DNA of 64,000 nucleotides from Lindgomyces ingoldianus (taxonomy: Eukaryota; Ascomycota; Dothideomycetes; Pleosporales; Lindgomycetaceae), in the NCBI RefSeq assembly GCF_010093535.1, contig NW_022985170.1, positions 538,016-602,015 of the forward strand. Reading direction: 5' to 3'. This document shows, one piece after another, positions 57,150 to 64,000 of the stretch (position 1 is the first letter of the stretch; each line of letters starts with the position of its first letter). The translations under genes and the position numbers were made by a program. The notes beneath the pieces are model-generated. The model saw nothing but the letters and a program-made list of their open reading frames with translations, was not told the origin of the DNA and did not search any database.

Positions 57150-60100
57150 ATGACGCCACCCGCGCGCTCCGCAAACACTCAGGGCGATGCGCCATCTGCC
57201 GACGCAGTTTCCCTCCTCGCGCCTTCACGAGGTAGAGATGGCCGCTCACTATCCTCCGCCGCTGCCAGCGTCATGGCTAGCTCCAGGGGCCAGTCATCGT
57301 ACGCGACAACGAATGCTGCACCTGGTAGCTTCAGTTCCCAGCTGAGGACCCTGCCGTCTCACGATGGGCGATTGCGGCCGGACTTTGATATGCATGCTAT
57401 CATTGTGGGGGACGATAGCTTGACAACAGAGCAGAGACAGGCCGATCTGCAAGATCAGATAGACAAGGAAACCAAAATCAAGATCGGATCTGAGAACCTG
57501 CTGGAGGCGCTGAACGCTAAAAATGCGAAGCAGACTAAGGACCAGAGACTGCGAGTCGAGGCCGAACTCAATTCGTCAAATAGGAAGCTTGCACAACTCA
57601 AGTTAGGCCTGGAGGCTGAGATACAAAGAGCGAAGGAGGTCAAGTCGCCTCCAGCAGACCCACAGAGCAGGTTGTCGTATCTCTTCCGCAGAAATCTCTC
57701 GAGGTCTCCGTCGCGCCACGTTGTCCAGAAAAACGAGGAGGAAGAGGATTCGGAGAGCGAGTCACCCAGCGTAGTTCTTGTGGACATACTCGGTGCATTG
57801 GAGTCCAATGGAATGCAGCCTGAGTACTATGTCGAGAAGGCAAACTCCCTTGTGGACCTCTTCAAACGCCATCCTACGCTCAAATATGATCTAACTTGGC
57901 GCGTCTTCGGTACAAGGGTGCAGACTATGCTTCTGAGCGATAGTCGCGAGGTTGTGGCTGCTGGGTATCGCGTAATGCGATATGCCATCACGGACCGGAA
58001 ATCCCTCCGGACGATTCGAGAATTACACACGGATTATCTCGTCATTCTATCGCTTGCAAAAGAAAGCAAGGCCAGTGTTGAGCGAGAGCAAGCCCTCAAA
58101 TTTGTCAGAGCCTTTCTCGACGTCAAAGATGGAGTTGAAGAGATAGCCCGGTCAGTTGTTCGAATCATTGTAGCAGTGGCGGAGCATACAGACGACCGGC
58201 TCAAGAACATAGCTATTCTCACTCTGGCCGAGATACTCGTAAGAAAACCTCCACTACTAGTATCTGCGGGAGGCATGGGTACCCTTACCGACGCCCTTGG
58301 TGAAGGGAATTACCATGCAGCAGAAAGCATCGGGACTTCTTTTCTGTATTTGTTGGACACCCCACGACGACGGAAATTCCTGAGATCCGGACATGAATTG
58401 GAGGTCCCCTTTGCCATGTTCACCGATGCAGTGCCGACCCACGGCCACATGCATGAAGAGAGACTCAAAGCAAATGCGAAGGTTATAGCGACCCTAATCA
58501 GGAGTTGGCCAGGCCTCCTTGCCCTTTGTATGGACGACTTTCTGGCCATCCGATCGCTCCTGATGTCTTTATACATCCCTACTCCCCATCTGAGGAATGT
58601 CCTCCTCGAGTTATTGTTCGATATCCTGAGGATCAAGCCCCCATCGTGGTCTTCATCCTTCCTTGCTGGCAGGAGACTGACAACCTACGGGCGAGTCACC
58701 AATTTGAAAAACCAACCAAGCAAAGACGCTTCAAGCACAGAAGCGGAAGACAAGACTAATAGCTGGAACCTTTTGGAACACTATGTCGCTGTTGTGCTAG
58801 CTGTATTGTTGCATGCTGGTCTAGTCCCCGCTTTGCTGCACGCCGAGGAAGATCCATTAACCCTCGCGTTGAAGAGGAAGACCACTCTCCTCCTCGGAGA
58901 GGTGTTGAAGTTGGCAAATGAACTATTACCCCCTTCATGGAGCGCTTCTCTCCAAGTGCTTCCCCAGCTCCTGGAATCAGCCGCGAAATTTCAGACCGAA
59001 GACAGGTTCGTTGCAATTGGGACGATATATCAAGTAGACAGTGTCAACCGAACCCTGTACCGATCAGGCCCAACGTCCTTGTCTACAGGCAAAACAAACA
59101 CCACGACCGACACCAACAGTTCAAGGTCCCAAACAGAACAATCGAAGGCTCAAGCAGCAATGCAGATGGATGAAGCCCAGTTTCGAACTCTTATGGTTGA
59201 CACCCAAGTGCTCAACACCGTAAACTATACCAAGTGGAGATGGGACCTCATCCAAAACATCATCGACGGGCCCTTACTGAATGCTAAGCGTCTTGACGAA
59301 GCTATTAAAGCCACCAAATTTGTTCATCGCCTGCTTGGATTCTATCGGCCATTCAAGTACAGGTTCTCTGAAGTTAAGAACACCAAACCGAACCAGCGGT
59401 ACGTTCGTGCTGGCTGTGCGTTGATGCACAGCTTAATGCAAAATCCAGAAGGTGTCCGCTATCTGAGCGACAACAAGTTTATTCGCCAGCTCGCTGAATG
59501 CCTGTCTCACTTCGACAGAATGAGCGGATTGACCTCTGAGTCACCCATTTTCCAGGTAGACCGGATGAATGAGACTCTCACTACCGGGTACTTTGCACTT
59601 CTCGGTGCTCTCACCAAAGATCCAAAGGGTATCCAAATTCTAGAGCGTTGGAAAGTCATCAACATGTTCTACCACATCATTGAGCTCAACGACCGTGATG
59701 ATTTGATAAGGGCTTTACTAAGTAATATGGACTATTCCTTGGATGGCCATCTTCGTATTATCATTTCAAAAGCCATGACATCATGCTCAAAGGAGATCCG
59801 AATTTTCTCGACCCGACTGCTGCGAAGGTATGCCACAAAGCCGATGCAGAGCTCAGATGCTGGCTGTGCCGCAGAGTGGTCGATTAAGTTGCTTGTTACT
59901 CAACTGTATGATCCAGAAGTCGAAGTCTGCGAGGTCGCGATCAAGATCTTAGAGGAGGCATGCAATCAGAAGCAATCGCTGGAATACGTAGTGAAATGTC
60001 GCCCAGCTTTGGATCACCTTGGCGAAATTGGCGCTCCCCTCTTACTGCGCTTCCTGTCGACTTCTGTGGGTTATCACTACCTGGATGGGTTGGATTACAT

Positions 60101-61176
60101 CACAAAAGAGATGGATGACTGGTTCTTAGGGAGGAACGATACTTATGTTGCGCTGATTGAGGCGTCAATGGCTCGCGCTCTTGCTGACATCCCCGAGAAG
60201 CCTCAACCACAATTGACCTACGACGACGCTCCCGAACATCCAGAGTACGGCATTGTACCGCCTCATTTCTACCGCGAACTCACCCGAACCAAGGAAGGAT
60301 GCAAACTCCTGCAGCAAAAAGGCCACTTCGACGAATTCGTTGCAACTATCCGCGACTTTGGGATGGAAGACGATGATTTGGAGACAATCCTGAAGCTCAA
60401 GGGGTGTCTGTGGGCCGTTGGAAATGTTGGTTCCATGGAATTAGGTGCCCCGTTCCTCGAGAACTCGGATGTGGTCAGATGGATTGTCAAAATCGCTGAA
60501 ATGTCGGAAGTGATGTCGCTCAGGGGTACAGCGTTTTTTGTTTTGGGCCTAATATCCCGGAGCCTCCATGGTCAAGAGATTCTGCTCGAGTATGGGTGGG
60601 ATGGGGTTATGAATGAAATGGGCGAAGCACTCGGCTTCTGTCTGCCCTTGGACTTCAAGAAACTCTTTTCGGTCAGTTTCGTTCGTTCATGTCCTCCAAT
60701 TGCGCTAACCGCTCGCAGATCAAACCATGGGTAGTCAAATCTGGTGATATGAGCAGGAGGCGCAAGAATGATGTTACCATCAGCATCACTGATCACAACC
60801 CAATGAACGCTCGAATTCTAAAGCTCGCGACTGATCTTGGTAACACTGTTTTGGCCAAGAAGGCAGCAAATGACCTCCAAGCGTCAGTACTCCGTTTTAT
60901 CAGTAAAGTGAGGTTGCCGGCTAACGGATATGTAACAGCATCAAAGCAAAGAAAGCCACCGGATTCACAAAACCGGCAATGTTCCGCAAAGTCATGGATA
61001 TACTCGAAGCGCACCACTTTCGCCTCCCAGCATGTCGATTCGTCCTCGATTTATTCGACAAACGGGTGCTACGGCAGATTATACTAGATGAAGAAGATGA
61101 GGATGACAGTGACAGCAGCGAGTCCGACTCTGAGACGGAGCGGGCGAACACGAATAGCGTACCGAGACCTTCGTGA
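57150..61176 (+). CDS. TSC11: TORC2 subunit RICTOR homologue (Avo3/Tsc11/Ste16)
   Basis: Exons 57150-60671, 60719-60882 and 60939-61176 close to 1307 aa. Residues 1-80 are disordered. Residues ~85-180 are a coiled-coil HR1-like segment (QRQADLQDQIDKETKIKIGS, LAQLKLGLEAEIQRAKEV). After an acidic spacer, helical repeats span the RICTOR N, M and V domains: QTMLLSDSREVVAAGYRVMR, SKASVEREQALKFVRAFLDV, RSWPGLLALCMDDFLAIRSL, then YTKWRWDLIQNIIDGPLLNA and LRGTAFFVLGLISRSLHGQE. The C-terminal exons carry RKNDVTISITDHNPMNARIL and an acidic tail. RICTOR is the scaffold of TOR complex 2 at the plasma membrane, controlling actin, sphingolipids and AGC kinases. The last intron donors are GTCAGT. Confidence 0.94.
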
Positions 61177-62490
61177 AGAGGTCCACGATGGCTCGAAAAG
61201 TACTTCTAGGTTCTGGCGTTAGAGTGCGTGCTGAAGGGTGCGATGTATTATATGTCTGGGGTTATTACACTTTGTAGCGTTCCAAGGTTGGGTCTGCAGG
61301 AATGGATTTTGCATACAGGGTTCACTGAACCCGCAAAGGGACAAGGCCGGCGCTAGGCAGTTTATGGTATCGTTTAGCGAGACGATACGCGAAATGTCAC
61401 TCGACTAAGACAGTTCTTGGTGATGCTGCAACCACGGTTCACTATTGCGTTGGAATCTATGAGTAGTCAAGGCGATCGAATTATAAACCGGATAAGGCTC
61501 CATTCTTGTGTTGGAGCGTCCAGCAATTCGGGCATAACTACGGCAGGGTCCGGAAATGTTGGGCAACGGAGCCTCATGCAGGCGTGCAACACTTGTGGTT
61601 GACACAGAAGGTCGTTCCCTGGCGTGGATCGAGCTCTAATTGGCGCAGCCCCCTTCCACGCGGCCACATCGATGACGCTTTGAACATCCACATTTTCTCA
61701 ATTTTGCCGGATCTGGCAATGCGTTCTGGTGCATTCGCTGACATTTCTGGACGCGTTGGACATGGATTCTCATTAAGCACTCTCAGAGGCCGGGCTTGTA
61801 TTCCGAACAGACATCTGGGCATGTCTGCGGGAGATGGCGGATCCTTGCTTGCCTCACTAGCACGCACCAAATCGAAACATTGACACCCGTTCTCCAGGCA
61901 AAGCTGGCCATATCTGGTTTAGCGGGAGTGGTTGATGCACTGCAGTGGTGTCGATGAAGCGCGTCCATGTGGCACAAGGATCGAAGGCGGAGGCGAGTGT
62001 CGTTGTCTTCAGTCGCCGGCGGACACCATCGCCGATCTCGTACGGTCGGCGTATCATGCATTCTTCTTCCTGCGGAAGCATGGCCACTCCGGAGCCTGCA
62101 CTGATTTCGTCTTCGACTTTGCGACACTTATATTATCTGGCACTCTTCACCTCCCCTTCCACGTCTCAGCGAACGACAGACGATCCTGCTGTCACCCTCA
62201 GCACCTACACACATATACCCCACTAGTGCAGGCTGCTGCTCTCTCTTGCTAAGTCAAGCATCTGGCTGTTCCTGCTCGAACTACCCCCTCTGTTGCCCTC
62301 CTCTGCCCACAAAAACCGACGACAGTTGTCAACACCGATCCATCCAGGTCTCCACCTGCTGCCGTAGAAGCGACAACGACCCGCGCTTAACCTCGGTTTG
62401 GTTTCTGAAACGCTAGCTACTAGGTTGGACGTATTGCATCGATAGTACTTGAATGGAGGAGGGAGCCACAGAATAACATATAGAGCCTGT
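61177..62490. other. Intergenic, no supported gene
   Basis: Starts with the RICTOR 3' UTR. Overlapping short ORFs on both strands at 61400-62250 have no motif. 62100-62230 is C/T-rich, as in leaders of fungal genes, so the RING-LON transcript may start there. Confidence 0.4.
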
Positions 62491-64000
62491 ATGACCTTGT
62501 CAAAGGTCAAAGGGCGTTCTTTCACAGAGCGTGAAGGGCAATCCTTGATCCTGCCTACAGCACTGCCTTCCTTGATGGTGGGCAATAGGCCTCCTTCAGA
62601 GTACCTGGAGCCGGTTGCTCTAGCCCCTCACCTCGGTGCCAGGCCACTGGTCTTCCTCGTCCAATGCCCACACTGCTCGAAGCCGTTCAGCGCTCCAGTC
62701 ACTCTTCCCTGCGGTAATACCATTTGCCGATCCTGCCTCCCCGACCCCCAACCCCGAGCCAACATATCGTATCCAAATACCCCGGATCGACAACTTGGCA
62801 TTGCCTGCCCGTTTTCAACATGCAACGCCGAACACGCGACAGGAGAATGCAGCGTGGACGTAACATTAGCGAAGCTGATGGAGTGGATCAGGTCCAACGT
62901 GGAACAGGCACGGTTGGTCGAAAACACACCATTATGTGTTGAGATAATTCCGCCTTGGGACGAGAGCCTCCCGTTCGAGGAGAAAGAGAAAGCGCAGGGT
63001 AAGGGCCTCCAGAGAGTGCTACATGGCGGCAAGTTGGCTTCCACGTTTGCACTTGCCGAAGCGGGAGAGCTCCATTACAACGCCGATGTCATATATCACT
63101 CGGCGACGGGCGAAGAATTCGAAAACTTGGATACACAACTGTTCGAGACACTAGGGAAAGTGGCACACAAAGAGCTAGACTGCCAGGTCTGCTACAACAT
63201 ACTCCTCGATCCCACCACGACCGCATGTGGTCATACCTTCTGTCGTCGTTGCTTGGTACGGGTCATGGATCACAGCAACTTGTGCCCAGTATGTCGAGGA
63301 GGCCTCCATATCCCAACTTCTCTCCACAATCAGCCCAGTAATGCCCGCCTCTTATCCCTCCTAGATGGACTGTGCCCGGATTTGATTGCCGCACGTGCTT
63401 CAGCCGCTAGCGTGGAGGAACGGCCGGGCGTAGACGTGCTCAGCACCCCGCTGTTTGTCTGCACGTTATCCTTACCTACCATGCCGACCTTCCTCCATGT
63501 TTTCGAGCCTCGTTACCGTTTGATGATGCGCCGCTGCATGGAAGGGGATGGCAAGTTCGGAATGATCATGTATAACAAAGCCTCGTCACCCCAAGGTGAC
63601 CTTGGAGCTACACAATTCATGGAATACGGCACCCTACTTGAGATCCTCAGTTTTGAGCCTCTCCCTGATGGTCGTAGTTTCGTGGAAACCCGAGGGGTTA
63701 GTCGATTTCGTGTCCGAGAACATGACATGTTGGATGGATACCATGTTGGCCGCGTCGAGCGTGTTGAAGATGTTTCTCTCGCTGAAGAAGAACGTCTAGA
63801 GGCCGAGGAGCGTACAAATGCTACGTACCTCCGTGATCTAAATCCGCAAGGCCCACTGGATCCCGAAACTGCGTTGAACATATTGTCAACACAGGACCTC
63901 CTTAGCAGATGCCTAAGATTTATCGAGCGCATGGAAGCTAGGAGCGCTCAGTGGCTGAGTAGGAGGATAGTCCAAGTATACGGCGGCCCTCCGAACGACC
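62491..64000 (+). CDS. RING finger and LON substrate-binding domain protein (LONRF-like), partial at window end
   Basis: Open to the last base of the window without a stop, so the C-terminus is missing. In-frame ATGs at 62491 and 62575 are possible starts; an upstream exon is also possible. The first cysteine-rich region resembles a RING (QCPHCSKPFSAPVTLPCGNT, then CRSCLP). A second, complete RING begins CQVCYNILLDPTTTACGHTF and continues CRRCL, CPVC. The LON N-terminal domain follows (PLFVCTLSLPTMPTFLHVFE, PRYRLMMRRCMEGDGKFGMI, ETRGVSRFRVREHDMLDGYH). This two-RING plus LON layout is that of LONRF-type putative E3 ubiquitin ligases in fungi; there is no protease or AAA domain, so it is not Lon protease. 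Substrates unknown. Confidence 0.87.
   Translation, partial: MTLSKVKGRSFTEREGQSLILPTALPSLMVGNRPPSEYLEPVALAPHLGARPLVFLVQCPHCSKPFSAPVTLPCGNTICRSCLPDPQPRANISYPNTPDRQLGIACPFSTCNAEHATGECSVDVTLAKLMEWIRSNVEQARLVENTPLCVEIIPPWDESLPFEEKEKAQGKGLQRVLHGGKLASTFALAEAGELHYNADVIYHSATGEEFENLDTQLFETLGKVAHKELDCQVCYNILLDPTTTACGHTFCRRCLVRVMDHSNLCPVCRGGLHIPTSLHNQPSNARLLSLLDGLCPDLIAARASAASVEERPGVDVLSTPLFVCTLSLPTMPTFLHVFEPRYRLMMRRCMEGDGKFGMIMYNKASSPQGDLGATQFMEYGTLLEILSFEPLPDGRSFVETRGVSRFRVREHDMLDGYHVGRVERVEDVSLAEEERLEAEERTNATYLRDLNPQGPLDPETALNILSTQDLLSRCLRFIERMEARSAQWLSRRIVQVYGGPPND

Noticed and set aside
1..64000. tRNA genes, CRISPR arrays, bacterial-type operons
   Set aside because: No B-box-containing cloverleaf, no regularly spaced repeats and no Shine-Dalgarno-led gene strings were seen; the window is eukaryotic nuclear DNA.

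Overview
The window is nuclear DNA from a filamentous ascomycete (Pezizomycotina; a Leotiomycete is possible but not shown). The evidence is short GT-AG introns of about 48-120 nt with CTAAC-like branch points, a HacA-type bZIP gene with a 20-nt non-spliceosomal intron, a NoxR regulator, a HET-NACHT-WD40 receptor and peroxisomal-type urate oxidase. One assembly gap (835 N) falls inside the WD40 array of the receptor.

Layout. 1-7.9 kb is gene-poor and holds only decayed coding-like fragments. 7.9-8.6 kb has a small acidic conserved fungal protein, then 3.4 kb without a gene. 12.1-14.3 kb has a transcription-factor-like gene on the minus strand. 15.0-21.6 kb is the most unusual part: a ~6.6 kb segment bounded by long imperfect terminal inverted repeats that enclose a single HET-NACHT-WD40 NLR gene. 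21.7-30.3 kb has UTP21 and VIP1/asp1, divergently transcribed from a shared 0.6 kb region. 30.3-36.0 kb is AT-rich accessory DNA with a ~0.7 kb MITE-like element and a broken HNH-nuclease gene. 36.0-37.1 kb is hacA. 39.2-45.1 kb has a TDA3-like FAD oxidoreductase, an unknown serine-rich protein and the RSC subunit NPL6. 45.1-48.5 kb holds one probable pseudogene and little else. From 48.5 kb to the end the window is dense with housekeeping genes: TOM6, noxR, CCS1, the mitochondrial uL13 gene, urate oxidase, the TORC2 subunit RICTOR/TSC11, and a RING-LON protein cut by the window end.

The genes are not one pathway. Most are single-copy housekeeping genes for ribosome biogenesis (UTP21), inositol pyrophosphates (VIP1), the unfolded protein response (hacA), chromatin (NPL6), mitochondria (TOM6, uL13m), redox control (noxR, CCS1), purine breakdown (urate oxidase) and TORC2. 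Accessory, repeat-derived islands lie between them. Exon models were built by hand from splice signals and frame continuity; where frames close exactly I give protein lengths.
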